Shown piece after piece: positions 6,863 through 14,229 of a stretch of DNA of 17,556 bases; position 1 is the stretch's first letter; the number at the start of each line of letters is the position of its first letter. The position numbers and the translations under genes were made by a program. Source of the stretch: UBA2093 sp044340485 (GTDB taxonomy: Bacteria > Actinomycetota > Acidimicrobiia > Acidimicrobiales > Ilumatobacteraceae); NCBI GenBank assembly GCA_044340485.1, contig JBIITN010000032.1, positions 1 to 17,556 on the forward strand. The letters are read 5' to 3'. Under the pieces are notes generated by a model, which saw nothing but the letters and a program-made list of their open reading frames with translations, ran no database searches and had not been told where the DNA came from.

Positions 6863-6926
6863 GTGGCCCGTGGGTAAAGCCACTTGTATAAGTGGCCTAT
6901 TCGGTAAGGCCGCTGGTGTAGCGGTC
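6849..6926. repeat. Three palindromes phased at about 29 bp across a convergent gene junction
   Basis: Dyad 1, GGCCACTTGTATAAGTGGCC (6849-6868), and dyad 2, the same core minus the outermost pair (6879-6896), are perfect inverted repeats with 8- and 7-bp arms around GTAT. Dyad 3 (6908-6926, CCGCT-GGTGT-AGCGG with a flanking G-T pair) is a degenerate version inside the end of the ligase gene. Centres are 29 and 29.5 bp apart, and the linkers share GGTAA(A/G)GCC, so this is a tandem repeat of a palindrome-containing unit. The stop codons of both convergent genes lie inside it. Bidirectional termination is likely, although there is no T-run; a protein-binding array is the alternative. Confidence 0.85.
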
Positions 6927-8438
6927 ACGCAACTCGCGTTTCATGATTTTGCCAGTCACTGTTTTTGGCATCTCGTCAATAAAGAACACCTTCTTGGGTT
7001 TTTTGTAACCAGCCAATCGGTCACGAACAGTGTTGATGATGTCTGTTTCGGTTGCAGTCATCCCGTCTTTCAACTTGATCACTGCACATACGTTTTCGCC
7101 CCATTTCACATCAGGCAAACCAATCACTGCTGCTTCTGACACTGCAGGGTGGTTATAGATCACGTCTTCCACTTCACGGCTGTAGACATTCTCCCCTCCG
7201 GTCAAGATCATGTCTTTGATGCGGTCCGCGATGTAGAGATATCCCTCTTCATCTCTGTACGCCGCATCGCCGGTATGAAACCACTCACCAGTAAATGACT
7301 TACGCGTCGCCTCCTCGTTGTTGAAATAACCACTCAACACTTGTTCACCACGACACACGATTTCACCGATGACACCCGGAGCACATTCATTGAAGTTCTC
7401 GTCCACAATCATGACCTCAGAAAGATCATTCACCCGGCCACACGATGCGAGGAGATGTTCCGCTCCGTTTGCCGCCCGCTCATGGTCAGCTGACGACAGA
7501 TACGTGTTATTACCGGATGTCTCGGTCATGCCGAATGCGGTCCAAAAGATAGGGCCAAAGCGTTCCATCGCACGTTTCAAAATTTCGATAGGCATAGCAG
7601 CTGATCCGTATGCCAATCGATGTAATGACGTCAACTTGTATTCTCTGCACTTCGGGTGCTCGAGCACCATGTTCAACATGGTGGGAGCAAGTGATGTGAT
7701 GGTGACTCCATAATTATCGACTGTCTGCATCCACAATTCAGGTTCAAATTGTGGGAACAGAACATTTGTTCCGCCCCGCAGGTGATAAAGCGGAATCAGA
7801 TACCCCGCAATGTGACACATGGGGAAACCAAGCAAGTTGACATCATCATGTTGTGGAAGTGTTTCCATCGACACACTGACAATTGCTGCCATCAAGTTTC
7901 GATGGGACAACATGGCACCCTTTGGAAAGCCCGTCGTTCCCGAGGTGTACAACAACCATGCAATTGTGTCGTCGCTGGTTTCGCGCTGTACGAAGTCCGG
8001 CGAAGCAGAGCCAACGAGATCTGCATACGTCGGGTACTGAGATGAACCCCGATCACCGATCACGACAATGGTCGTGAGTGTTGAAATGTCTGCCAGGTGC
8101 GGCTCAACTGCATCGAGATACTTGTCTTGCACCAGCAGAGTGCTGACCTGGGCGTTGTTCATGATCCATGCCCATTCTTTCGAGTGCAGACGGTAGTTAA
8201 GAAACGTCAAGGCCATACCTGCATCTGGAACGCCGTAGTAACACTCGACATACTCAGGAATGTTTTCCGCGAGAATCGCGATTCGATCACCAAATTTTGC
8301 CAAGTCGGCCACTGCATTAGCTACGCGATTACAGCGCTCGTTGAGTTGAGCAAACGTCAGTACATCATCACCATTAATCAATGCTGGTTTTTGTGGATGT
8401 TTTGCCGCGTTACGCCGCACGATGTCGCCAAGCAACAT
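6897..8438 (-). CDS. AMP-forming acyl-CoA synthetase (long-chain fatty acid or related acid CoA ligase)
   Basis: A 513-residue ANL-superfamily enzyme that activates a carboxylic acid with ATP to an acyl adenylate and then to the CoA thioester. Motifs in order: the P-loop YTSGTTGFPKGA (164-175), YGSAAMP (277-283), FGMTE (302-306), the ribose-binding TGD (389-391), the hinge GYLYIADRIKDMILTGGENV (399-418), and the C-terminal lysine in PKTVTGKIMKREL (K497). All catalytic elements are present and the length is normal. The acid substrate cannot be fixed from the sequence; medium- or long-chain fatty acids or aromatic acids are candidates. It supplies acyl-CoA that the dehydrogenase at 98-1342 and the flavoprotein at 10483-12242 could use. 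It is divergent from the SMP-30-like gene. GGGGG lies about 5 bp before its ATG and may act as a weak ribosome binding site. Confidence 0.93.
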   Translation of the reverse strand: MLLGDIVRRNAAKHPQKPALINGDDVLTFAQLNERCNRVANAVADLAKFGDRIAILAENIPEYVECYYGVPDAGMALTFLNYRLHSKEWAWIMNNAQVSTLLVQDKYLDAVEPHLADISTLTTIVVIGDRGSSQYPTYADLVGSASPDFVQRETSDDTIAWLLYTSGTTGFPKGAMLSHRNLMAAIVSVSMETLPQHDDVNLLGFPMCHIAGYLIPLYHLRGGTNVLFPQFEPELWMQTVDNYGVTITSLAPTMLNMVLEHPKCREYKLTSLHRLAYGSAAMPIEILKRAMERFGPIFWTAFGMTETSGNNTYLSSADHERAANGAEHLLASCGRVNDLSEVMIVDENFNECAPGVIGEIVCRGEQVLSGYFNNEEATRKSFTGEWFHTGDAAYRDEEGYLYIADRIKDMILTGGENVYSREVEDVIYNHPAVSEAAVIGLPDVKWGENVCAVIKLKDGMTATETDIINTVRDRLAGYKKPKKVFFIDEMPKTVTGKIMKRELRDRYTSGLTE

Positions 8439-8523
8439 GTAGACCCCCGATCCCCGCTGCGAATCCTGTCAGAGTTATTCCGTTAGTGTCAAAGCGAACG
8501 CCACGAATAACAGGTGGGATTAC

Positions 8524-8530
8524 AAGGTGG
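8524..8530 (+). promoter_or_regulatory. Ribosome binding site that fixes the SMP-30-like start
   Basis: AAGGTGG lies 7 bp before the ATG at 8538. The frame is open from a GTG at 8514, but that upstream start would place this site inside the coding region and would add eight residues not typical of the family. Confidence 0.65.
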
Positions 8531-8537
8531 ACACACA

Positions 8538-9461
8538 ATGAGCAGCATTACTGACGTAGCAACGGGGTTACTTTTCCCGGAGGGACCAATCGCCATGCCA
8601 GACGGGTCAGTCGTACTCGTTGAGATGTTTGGACCATGCCTCAGTCGAATTCATACCGATGGAAGCAAAGAGGTCATCGCGGAAATTCCGGGTGGACCAA
8701 ATGGAGCCGCATTGGGTCCAAACGGTTTGTTCTATGTCTGTAATAACGGTGGAGTGTTTAAACCAATGGTCGTGAATGGAAACACGGTTCCAGTGCACGC
8801 CCCTGCCAGCGAACACATCGGTGGACGCATTCAGACCGTGGATCCACAAACAGGAAAAGTAACCGACTTGTACGCCGAATGCGATGGCGTTGCACTCACA
8901 GCACCAAATGACATCGTCTTTGATGATCACGGTGGCTTTTACTTCACCGATCACGGATTTGCTCATGGTCGTACTGCGGTTATGACGGGTATCTATTATG
9001 CAAAAGCAGATGGGTCGATGATTAAGGAAATTGTCTTCCCAGCACGTGATCCGAACGGAATTGGACTATCTCCTGACGGAGCAACTCTCTATTGGGCAGA
9101 GACATGGACGGGCCGCATCATTCGTCGTAAGTTGTCGGCGCCTGGGGTGATTGAGAATTACCCGCCTGGGGACTTGTCCATGTGTCTGCACGGATTTCCA
9201 GGATTTCAATTACTTGATTCGCTGGCGGTTGATGCAGCAGGCAATGTGTGCGTAGCCACGTTGATGAATGGAGGTGTATCCGTGGTATCACCCGACGGAG
9301 AACTAATTGATTTTGTCGCAACCGGAGACCCACTCACCACCAACGTGTGTTTCGGTGGTCCTGATCTACAGACCGCGTACATCACGCTGTCTGGCTCTGG
9401 TCGTCTCGTTACCACACCGTGGCCGCGTCCAGGGCTAGCACTTGCACACCTCAATAAATAG
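8538..9461 (+). CDS. SMP-30/gluconolactonase family protein
   Basis: A 307-residue six-bladed beta-propeller of the SMP-30/gluconolactonase/LRE family, whose members hydrolyse lactones with a divalent metal. The likely metal ligands are visible: E15 in FPEGP, N124 in APNDIVFD, N173 in PNGIGLSPDG and D227 in LDSLAVD. Propeller-blade motifs such as DGGFYFTD-like HGGFYFTDHG (131-140) and GATLYWAET recur. There is no signal peptide, so it is probably cytoplasmic. Sugar lactonase activity is the family default, but some members act on other lactones or are drug-resistance-type lactonases; the sequence does not decide. It is divergent from the CoA ligase (99-bp gap between start codons), and the next gene starts 24 bp downstream, suggesting an operon of two. 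Confidence 0.9.
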   Translation: MSSITDVATGLLFPEGPIAMPDGSVVLVEMFGPCLSRIHTDGSKEVIAEIPGGPNGAALGPNGLFYVCNNGGVFKPMVVNGNTVPVHAPASEHIGGRIQTVDPQTGKVTDLYAECDGVALTAPNDIVFDDHGGFYFTDHGFAHGRTAVMTGIYYAKADGSMIKEIVFPARDPNGIGLSPDGATLYWAETWTGRIIRRKLSAPGVIENYPPGDLSMCLHGFPGFQLLDSLAVDAAGNVCVATLMNGGVSVVSPDGELIDFVATGDPLTTNVCFGGPDLQTAYITLSGSGRLVTTPWPRPGLALAHLNK

Positions 9462-9485
9462 CAACTGCCACCAAGTGAGCAATCG

Positions 9486-10478
9486 TTGAGCGAATTTCTC
9501 GAATCCCTCATTCACCGAGTTGACCTCGATGAATTAGTGAGATATGTCGACACCACGTGTGCTGCGCGCGACTTTGAACATCTCATCGAGATCAGAGACC
9601 AATCACGTGCAGCAGTACACACCGGGCGACAACTATGGCCCATCGCAACACTTGCAAACTATCGACTGGCCCTTTATGCTCCTGCCCACCTTGCCGTGCG
9701 CTCACTTGACGACACTGTTCGCACTTTTATGCCAGGACCACTGAGTGAAATTCTCTCGGTTCATCATTCGTGGGACGAACTATCCGAACACCTACCAAAT
9801 GGACCAGACCGATCTCTCGTTGCATACGAACGTTCATTACGTGGCGACATTATTTCAACAGATGAAACAGAGGCTCTCGACATACCACTGATGCCACAAC
9901 CATGGGAACCGCAATACAACGTCGCAACATACGACGATGATGGAGTTCACTGCGACTCGCCAACACTGCCCCCTATCACCGCCACCGCGTCTTCACACGA
10001 TGAAAACCACAACAGCAACTGTGAAATAGACGACGATGACACCGAGACTGCAGTGCGCGAACTGCTCTCTGCATGGACAACTGAATCAAACGGGAAAGTA
10101 TCCATGACGGTGGTCGAGGGCTCCATTCGTGATGCACTTGCTGTGCACGGAATCGCCTCGTCTGATACAACACCGCTCACCACGCGCGACGCTTTCGCAA
10201 TCCTCGCGTGGGCTGGCGCAAGTGGTAGCGCACACGGCGCGCGCCGAGGCATGGCAACGGGGCGTTTCGGAGCGTGGTGGCTGTGTGCCACCATCACAGA
10301 CATTGTTGACGAATGGCCACTCACAAACCCGCAGTCTCAACAGGTGATGACTGGTCTTCAGTGGGAGCGCTACACACACCCCAATCTCGAACAAAAAGGA
10401 TGGGCCGTACACCTTGCGGTGCACGACCCATCAACTGGAGTGTCTCTTGTGATCAACGCCTCTGATAGCGCTGAGTAA
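9486..10478 (+). CDS. Uncharacterised two-domain protein with acidic linker
   Basis: A 330-residue protein I do not recognise with confidence. It probably starts at the TTG at 9486, with AAGTGAG (9473-9479) 6 bp upstream. The N-terminal part (about 1-115) looks all-helical and contains RQLWPIATLANYRLALYAP (48-66). A hydrophilic, Asp/Glu/Asn/Ser-rich linker spans about 125-187 (for example EIDDDDTET). The C-terminal part (188-330) has the most conserved-looking stretch, AWAGASGSAHGARRGM (241-256), then GRFGAWWLCATITDIVDEWP (259-278) and a short strand-rich end, WAVHLAVHDPSTGVSLVI. There is no signal peptide or clear membrane helix. It reads as a genuine actinobacterial family, possibly a DUF6183-like group (from memory, uncertain). 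It is likely co-transcribed with the SMP-30-like gene, and it converges on etfA with a 4-bp gap. Confidence 0.75.
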   Translation: MSEFLESLIHRVDLDELVRYVDTTCAARDFEHLIEIRDQSRAAVHTGRQLWPIATLANYRLALYAPAHLAVRSLDDTVRTFMPGPLSEILSVHHSWDELSEHLPNGPDRSLVAYERSLRGDIISTDETEALDIPLMPQPWEPQYNVATYDDDGVHCDSPTLPPITATASSHDENHNSNCEIDDDDTETAVRELLSAWTTESNGKVSMTVVEGSIRDALAVHGIASSDTTPLTTRDAFAILAWAGASGSAHGARRGMATGRFGAWWLCATITDIVDEWPLTNPQSQQVMTGLQWERYTHPNLEQKGWAVHLAVHDPSTGVSLVINASDSAE

Positions 10479-10485
10479 GTACTTA
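10476..10485. terminator. Palindrome covering both stop codons at a convergent junction
   Basis: TAAGTACTTA is a perfect 10-bp palindrome. Its first three bases are the stop of the uncharacterised gene and its last three are, on the minus strand, the TAA of etfA. Outer GCT (10470-10472) and AGC (10489-10491) extend the symmetry imperfectly. It is too short to form a strong RNA hairpin, so a terminator role is only a guess; shared-stop symmetry may be coincidence. Confidence 0.25.
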
Positions 10486-11448
10486 ACGAGCTTTCAAAGC
10501 CTCGATCAACTTTGGCAACACGACGTTGACATCACCAACGATGCCAAGGTCAGCGACACCAAAGATTGGTGCTTCTTTGTCTTTGTTGATCGCGATGATG
10601 TTCTTGGAGCCCTTCATGCCCACCATGTGCTGCGTCGCGCCAGAGATACCCGCTGCGATGTACACGCTTGGCTTCACAACCTTTCCGGTCTGGCCAACTT
10701 GGTATGAGTAGGGCACCCAACCGGCATCCACGATGGCACGCGATGCGCCAGGGGCTGCTTTCAGTAACTTTGCGAGATCTTCGATCATCGCGAACTTTGC
10801 CTGCTCGCCAAGTCCGCGACCACCTGAAACAACAACGTCTGCTTCGTCAAGTTTTGGTCCGGAGACTTCTTCAACGTGAACAGCAGTGACTTGCGCACCA
10901 CCTGCGGCGCCGAGGTCTGGCACAGGTGCGGCGACAACTTCAGCTGCACCGCCACCAGATGATTCAGGAGCAAAGCTCTTTGGACGGAATGCAACGAGAT
11001 ACGGAGCCGAACCGGTGAACGAAGTGGTCACCAAAGTGTTGCCGCCAAAGATCGGCGTTGTTGCGGCAATTCCATCGCCACCGTCTTCAATGTCGATGCT
11101 GTTTGTCAACACAGTGCGATCCAATTTGACCGACAAACGCGACACGGTGTCACGACCTTCGTAGTTTTGCGGGAACATGATGACGTCAGGAGTATCTCCA
11201 CCGTCAATCACTGCCTTCATTGCTGCTGCAACAGCAACACCTGGCAATTTTCCGCCAAGATCACCAGTTGCATACACCTTGGTTGCACCGTATCCACCAA
11301 GTGCACCAGCTACTGCTGCTCCGTCGCCACCGATGAAGGCTGCAACGTTTGATGACAGTGAACGAGCCTTTGTGAGAAGTTCGAGTGTTCCTGAAGTGGG
11401 AACACCATTTGTTGTTTGGGCAAAAACCCAGACGCTATTGATTGCCAT
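10483..11448 (-). CDS. etfA: Electron transfer flavoprotein alpha subunit
   Basis: A 321-residue ETF alpha subunit (FixB family). With EtfB it forms the FAD/AMP heterodimer that accepts electrons from acyl-CoA dehydrogenases and passes them to the respiratory chain. The C-terminal FAD-binding signature is clear: VGQTGKVVKPSVYIAAGISG (251-270), ATQHMVGMKGSKNIIAINKD (271-290) and APIFGVADLGIVGD (293-306). Domain I (about 1-185) and GGRGLG (209-214) are as expected. The ATG has GGGAGC upstream with about 6-bp spacing, and the gene starts 17 bp after etfB, an operon arrangement common for these subunits. Functionally it connects to the acyl-CoA dehydrogenase at 98-1342. Confidence 0.96.
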   Translation of the reverse strand: MAINSVWVFAQTTNGVPTSGTLELLTKARSLSSNVAAFIGGDGAAVAGALGGYGATKVYATGDLGGKLPGVAVAAAMKAVIDGGDTPDVIMFPQNYEGRDTVSRLSVKLDRTVLTNSIDIEDGGDGIAATTPIFGGNTLVTTSFTGSAPYLVAFRPKSFAPESSGGGAAEVVAAPVPDLGAAGGAQVTAVHVEEVSGPKLDEADVVVSGGRGLGEQAKFAMIEDLAKLLKAAPGASRAIVDAGWVPYSYQVGQTGKVVKPSVYIAAGISGATQHMVGMKGSKNIIAINKDKEAPIFGVADLGIVGDVNVVLPKLIEALKAR

Positions 11449-11465
11449 GATTTGCTCCCGTTTCC

Positions 11466-12242
11466 TCAGATGACCTTCAGGTTCTCAAGGAACCCAACAA
11501 TCTTGCTGAATGCTTCACCGTCGTCTTCGATGATCTCACCGGCTTGACGCGCTTCTGCTTCTGCAACTTTTGAAATCTTTTGACCAGCACCGGCCCAGCC
11601 AACGGGATTAATGCCGAGATCTCCCGCGGTGACCTCATCAACTGGCTTGCTCTTTGCAGCCATAATTCCCTTAAACGAGGGGTAACGAGGTTCCACAACA
11701 CCAGCTGTCACGCTGATAACTGCTGGCATCGGACATGTGACTTCGTCATATCCGGCTTCTGTCTGGCGTTCTGCTTTGATCGTTGAACCGTCAATGCTGA
11801 TCTTCTTTGCAAATGTCACCGATGGGAGACCAAGGACTTCTGCAATCTGCTCTGGCACTGTTCCGGTGTAACCGTCTGATGATTCAGTTGCGGCGATGAT
11901 GAGATCTGCTCCACCCAAACGCTGCACCGCACCTGCGAGAACTTTTGCAGTCGTCAACGCATCACTTCCCTGCAATGCAGGATCAGATACGAGAACAGCT
12001 TTCACTGCGCCCATTGCAAGTGCGGTACGAAGACCTGATGTCTCGTTGTTTGGCGCCATAGAAACGAGACTGACCTCGCCACCACCAGCAGCATCAACGA
12101 GTTGCAACGCCATTTCGACGCCGTACATGTCGGAATCGTCAATGACGATCTTTCCGTCACGCTTGAGGGTATTGGTACCGCCGTCGAGTGCGCCTGGCAC
12201 CGCGGGGTCGGGGATCTGCTTGACGCACACGATTACGTTCAT
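11466..12242 (-). CDS. etfB: Electron transfer flavoprotein beta subunit
   Basis: A 258-residue ETF beta subunit (FixA family), partner of EtfA. It begins MNVIVCVKQIPDPAVPG, the standard N-terminus, at the ATG at 12242; the frame is open to 12407, but the extra 55 residues are non-homologous and would overlap the divergent lipid kinase. The family signature VEPRYPSFKGIMAAKSKPV (183-201) is intact, as are the AMP-binding region around ALAMGAVKAVLVSD (74-87) and the TESSDGYTGTVPEQIAEVLG segment (119-138). It is first in the etfBA operon. A candidate promoter and overlapping inverted repeat lie immediately upstream (12246-12281). No Shine-Dalgarno sequence is evident before the start. Confidence 0.96.
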   Translation of the reverse strand: MNVIVCVKQIPDPAVPGALDGGTNTLKRDGKIVIDDSDMYGVEMALQLVDAAGGGEVSLVSMAPNNETSGLRTALAMGAVKAVLVSDPALQGSDALTTAKVLAGAVQRLGGADLIIAATESSDGYTGTVPEQIAEVLGLPSVTFAKKISIDGSTIKAERQTEAGYDEVTCPMPAVISVTAGVVEPRYPSFKGIMAAKSKPVDEVTAGDLGINPVGWAGAGQKISKVAEAEARQAGEIIEDDGEAFSKIVGFLENLKVI

Positions 12243-12245
12243 AGT

Positions 12246-12262
12246 GGGGTCATTTTTACCCC
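12246..12262. promoter_or_regulatory. Inverted repeat overlapping the etfBA start region
   Basis: GGGGT-CATTTTT-ACCCC, 5-bp arms and a 7-bp centre, ends 3 bp before the etfB start codon. It covers the predicted -10 and transcription start of etfBA, the position expected for a repressor operator. Alternatively, as RNA it would form a hairpin near the start codon. Confidence 0.35.
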
Positions 12263-12281
12263 TGAGTAGGGCCTGTTTCCA
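12253..12281 (-). promoter_or_regulatory. Candidate etfBA promoter
   Basis: On the minus strand, TGGAAA (12281-12276) and TAAAAA (12258-12253) are separated by 17 bp, each matching four of six consensus bases. This would give an untranslated leader of only about 4-8 nt before the ATG at 12242. Confidence 0.33.
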
Positions 12282-12313
12282 CCCGCAATGGCAATGAAGA
12301 ATGTTTCTCGGTC

Positions 12314-12343
12314 GTGACCCTCGTCGCACAACGCTGATATCGT
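12314..12343 (+). promoter_or_regulatory. Candidate promoter of the lipid kinase gene
   Basis: GTGACC (12314-12319), an 18-bp spacer and TATCGT (12338-12343, TANNNT) precede the TTG start at 12352 by 8 bp, so the transcript would be leaderless or nearly so. The same TATCGT hexamer precedes the winged-helix gene at 1514. Confidence 0.35.
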
Positions 12344-12351
12344 GAAGAACC

Positions 12352-13278
12352 TTGCGTTTACTCCTCGTTGTCAACTCATTTGCCTCGTCGGTCACGGCCC
12401 GTAACACCGTGGTCGTGCACCAGCGACTGGCCCGCCACCACGATGTTCAGGTTGTGGAGACCAACCGTCGTGGGCACGCAACCCGTTTTGCCCAGGATGC
12501 TGCACGTCGGGGCATAGATGTCGTCGTGTCCTTTGGCGGCGACGGAACATTGAATGAAGTCGCCACCGGAATTGCCGGCACCGAGACCGCACTTGCTGTT
12601 CTTCCTGGCGGTTCCACCAATGTTTTTGCACGAACCATCGGATTGCCAAACGATGCCCTTGCAGCGGTGGATGTCATCGTTGATTCGCTTGAACGAGACA
12701 ACATCTCTCCGATTGGTCTCGGAAAAGTGAACGGAAGATACTTTACGTTTCATACGGGCATCGGATATGACGCTTCTGTTGTGAAACGAGTAGAACAGCG
12801 CGCGTCTCTCAAACGATATGCCGGTCACCCACTTTTTGTTGCTGCCGCGCTTCGCACTTGGGCATTTGACTACAGCAGAAAACATCCACACTTCGAAATG
12901 CGCTTTGGTGATCACGATGCCGACACTGACGCAGACGTCAATGATGGGTACTTTACTATTGTTCTCAATACGAATCCATACACATTTCTTGGGAATCGGC
13001 CACTTGATCTTGTCCCTAATGCCAGCCTCGAAGGCGGGCTAGCCGTTGTGACATTTCGATCACTAAAAGCAACACATATTCTTCGCTCGCTCGGATCTGC
13101 CCTGCGTGGTGGTGGAGTGCCTCCTGCACCGTGGCTCGATATCCGTCACGACGTCTCACACGTTGACATCACATCAACCACCCCATTTCCATACCAGCTT
13201 GACGGTGATTACCTGGGCGAAACTGGATCACTGCACTTTGAGCATGTTCCGGCTGCACTGCGCCTTGTCCGCGCGTAG
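12352..13278 (+). CDS. Diacylglycerol kinase family lipid kinase
   Basis: A 308-residue soluble lipid kinase of the DAGK catalytic family (DgkB/YegS type), expected to phosphorylate diacylglycerol or a related lipid at the inner membrane face. Key motifs: the nucleotide-binding SFGGDGTLNEVATG (60-73), LPGGSTNVFARTIGLP (84-99), HTGIGYDASVV (134-144) and, in the C-terminal domain, QLDGDYLGE (282-290) with the Asp and Glu used for metal binding and catalysis. It starts at a TTG (MRLLLVVN is the normal N-terminus). No membrane segment. It is divergent from etfB and convergent with the phosphodiesterase gene 12 bp away. A DAGK-like gene also lies next to whiB1 in mycobacteria, to my recollection, so the neighbourhood may be conserved. 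Confidence 0.92.
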   Translation: MRLLLVVNSFASSVTARNTVVVHQRLARHHDVQVVETNRRGHATRFAQDAARRGIDVVVSFGGDGTLNEVATGIAGTETALAVLPGGSTNVFARTIGLPNDALAAVDVIVDSLERDNISPIGLGKVNGRYFTFHTGIGYDASVVKRVEQRASLKRYAGHPLFVAAALRTWAFDYSRKHPHFEMRFGDHDADTDADVNDGYFTIVLNTNPYTFLGNRPLDLVPNASLEGGLAVVTFRSLKATHILRSLGSALRGGGVPPAPWLDIRHDVSHVDITSTTPFPYQLDGDYLGETGSLHFEHVPAALRLVRA

Positions 13279-13300
13279 TCAAAATCTGACTTAGCCGCGC
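13271..13300. terminator. Candidate bidirectional terminator between lipid kinase and phosphodiesterase genes
   Basis: AGTCA (13277-13281) and TGACT (13287-13291) pair around a 5-base loop, and GCGCG (13271-13275) with CGCGC (13296-13300) can extend the stem past a 1/4-base internal loop. Both stop codons fall in it. There is no T-run on either side, as is frequent for actinobacterial hairpin terminators. Confidence 0.45.
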
Positions 13301-14013
13301 AATACATCTAGAGCAACATTGGGGACATTCGTACACACTCCGTGCACTCCCCACTCTTTGAATGTGGCCATCTTTTCTGAATCATCACATGTCCACACAT
13401 TGACAACAAGACCGTGGTGGCAAAAGACATCTACTGCTTCGCGGGTCAGCGTGGCTTCCCACGGATGGATCCCGTAATGACCCGAGTGCGCAAGTGAACG
13501 CGCCACAAGGTCTAGTTGGTTATCTGGCACGCCAACGGTCAGCCACGCTGTGCGCACCTCGGGTGAGATCGCCCTCATCACATCGACTGTTTCCCGGCGA
13601 AAAGACGAGACCAGCCAACGATGATTAGTGCTCCGTTGATGAAGGTGTTCAGCGACCAAGCGCACGACTCGGTCTGTTTCGTCGAAATCTGGTTCTCGTG
13701 GATCATTTTTAATTTCAATGTTCACCCACATTCCCTCGCAGGCATCAAGTGCATCGCTAAATGATGGAATGTGAGGCGGTAAATCAGATTTTGCAACATC
13801 ACAAATATTTCGTTGATCTGGCAACATCGGATCATGATGGATGATGAGTTCTCGATCAATAGTGATACGTACATCGAGTTCGACCGCATCGGCACCGAAC
13901 TCGCGTGCTCGAAGAAAAGCAGCAATTGTGTTTTCACGCTCAACCCGCGATGCGCCTCGGTGCGCAATCACTGCGACGCCAGATGTGTTCCCGACCCGGT
14001 CATCTGTTTTCAT
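13291..14013 (-). CDS. Glycerophosphodiester phosphodiesterase
   Basis: A 240-residue GDPD-family enzyme that hydrolyses glycerophosphodiesters to sn-glycerol 3-phosphate and an alcohol. The TIM-barrel signature residues are visible: AHRGAS (H18, R19), ENT (27-29), ELDVRITID with E45 and D47, IIHHDPML with the catalytic His, NIEIKND on a later strand and the C-terminal VNVWTCDDSEKM. There is no signal peptide, so the enzyme is cytoplasmic and would act on phospholipid breakdown products or related diesters. AGGA lies about 10 bp before the ATG. It is convergent with the lipid kinase and divergent from whiB1. The shared lipid theme with the kinase is suggestive, but they are not co-transcribed. 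Confidence 0.93.
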   Translation of the reverse strand: MKTDDRVGNTSGVAVIAHRGASRVERENTIAAFLRAREFGADAVELDVRITIDRELIIHHDPMLPDQRNICDVAKSDLPPHIPSFSDALDACEGMWVNIEIKNDPREPDFDETDRVVRLVAEHLHQRSTNHRWLVSSFRRETVDVMRAISPEVRTAWLTVGVPDNQLDLVARSLAHSGHYGIHPWEATLTREAVDVFCHHGLVVNVWTCDDSEKMATFKEWGVHGVCTNVPNVALDVLRG

Positions 14014-14047
14014 TAGCCACTGTTCCTAGCAGGATTTTGACCCACCT

Positions 14048-14097
14048 GTTGCATAGCGCAGTGACCACACGTACCAGTGGAATCACACCGATGCAAC
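14048..14097. promoter_or_regulatory. Nested imperfect palindrome upstream of whiB1
   Basis: Three nested arms pair across 50 bp: GTTGCAT (14048-14054) with ATGCAAC (14091-14097), GTGA (14061-14064) with TCAC (14083-14086), and CCAC (14065-14068) with GTGG (14077-14080), fifteen pairs in all, with an 8-base loop. It sits in the 230-bp region between the phosphodiesterase start (14013) and whiB1 (14244). It could be a paired operator, the stem of a structured leader or small RNA, or chance. An AT-rich patch (14114-14126) downstream could host a -10. Confidence 0.5.
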
Positions 14098-14175
14098 TTG
14101 CACCGCGAAACATCTTTAAATTATTTGTCGGCGAAACGTGTTGGAGTTTGCCTGAGTGCACGTAGCGTTACCGAG

Positions 14176-14218
14176 TGGTGGTTCACCACCATTTCGAATG
14201 GCCTCGGCGCTTGCGCCG
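14176..14218. promoter_or_regulatory. Two perfect dyads in the whiB1 leader region
   Basis: TGGTGGT-TC-ACCACCA (14176-14191, 7-bp arms) and CGGCGC-TT-GCGCCG (14205-14218, 6-bp arms) lie 28 bp apart centre to centre, ending 25 bp before the whiB1 start. A possible promoter, TTGGAG (14141-14146)-N16-TAGCGT (14163-14168), would put both in the transcribed leader; if so they form two stable hairpins just before the ribosome binding site. Otherwise they are operator-like. Confidence 0.5.
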
Positions 14219-14229
14219 ACTTGACATAC

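Noticed and set aside
12243..12407. 55-residue N-terminal extension of EtfB
   Set aside because: MNVIVCVKQ is the standard EtfB N-terminus; the extension would overlap the divergent lipid kinase and looks non-coding.
12352..14013. Lipid kinase and glycerophosphodiesterase as one operon
   Set aside because: The genes are convergent with a hairpin between them, so they cannot share a transcript.
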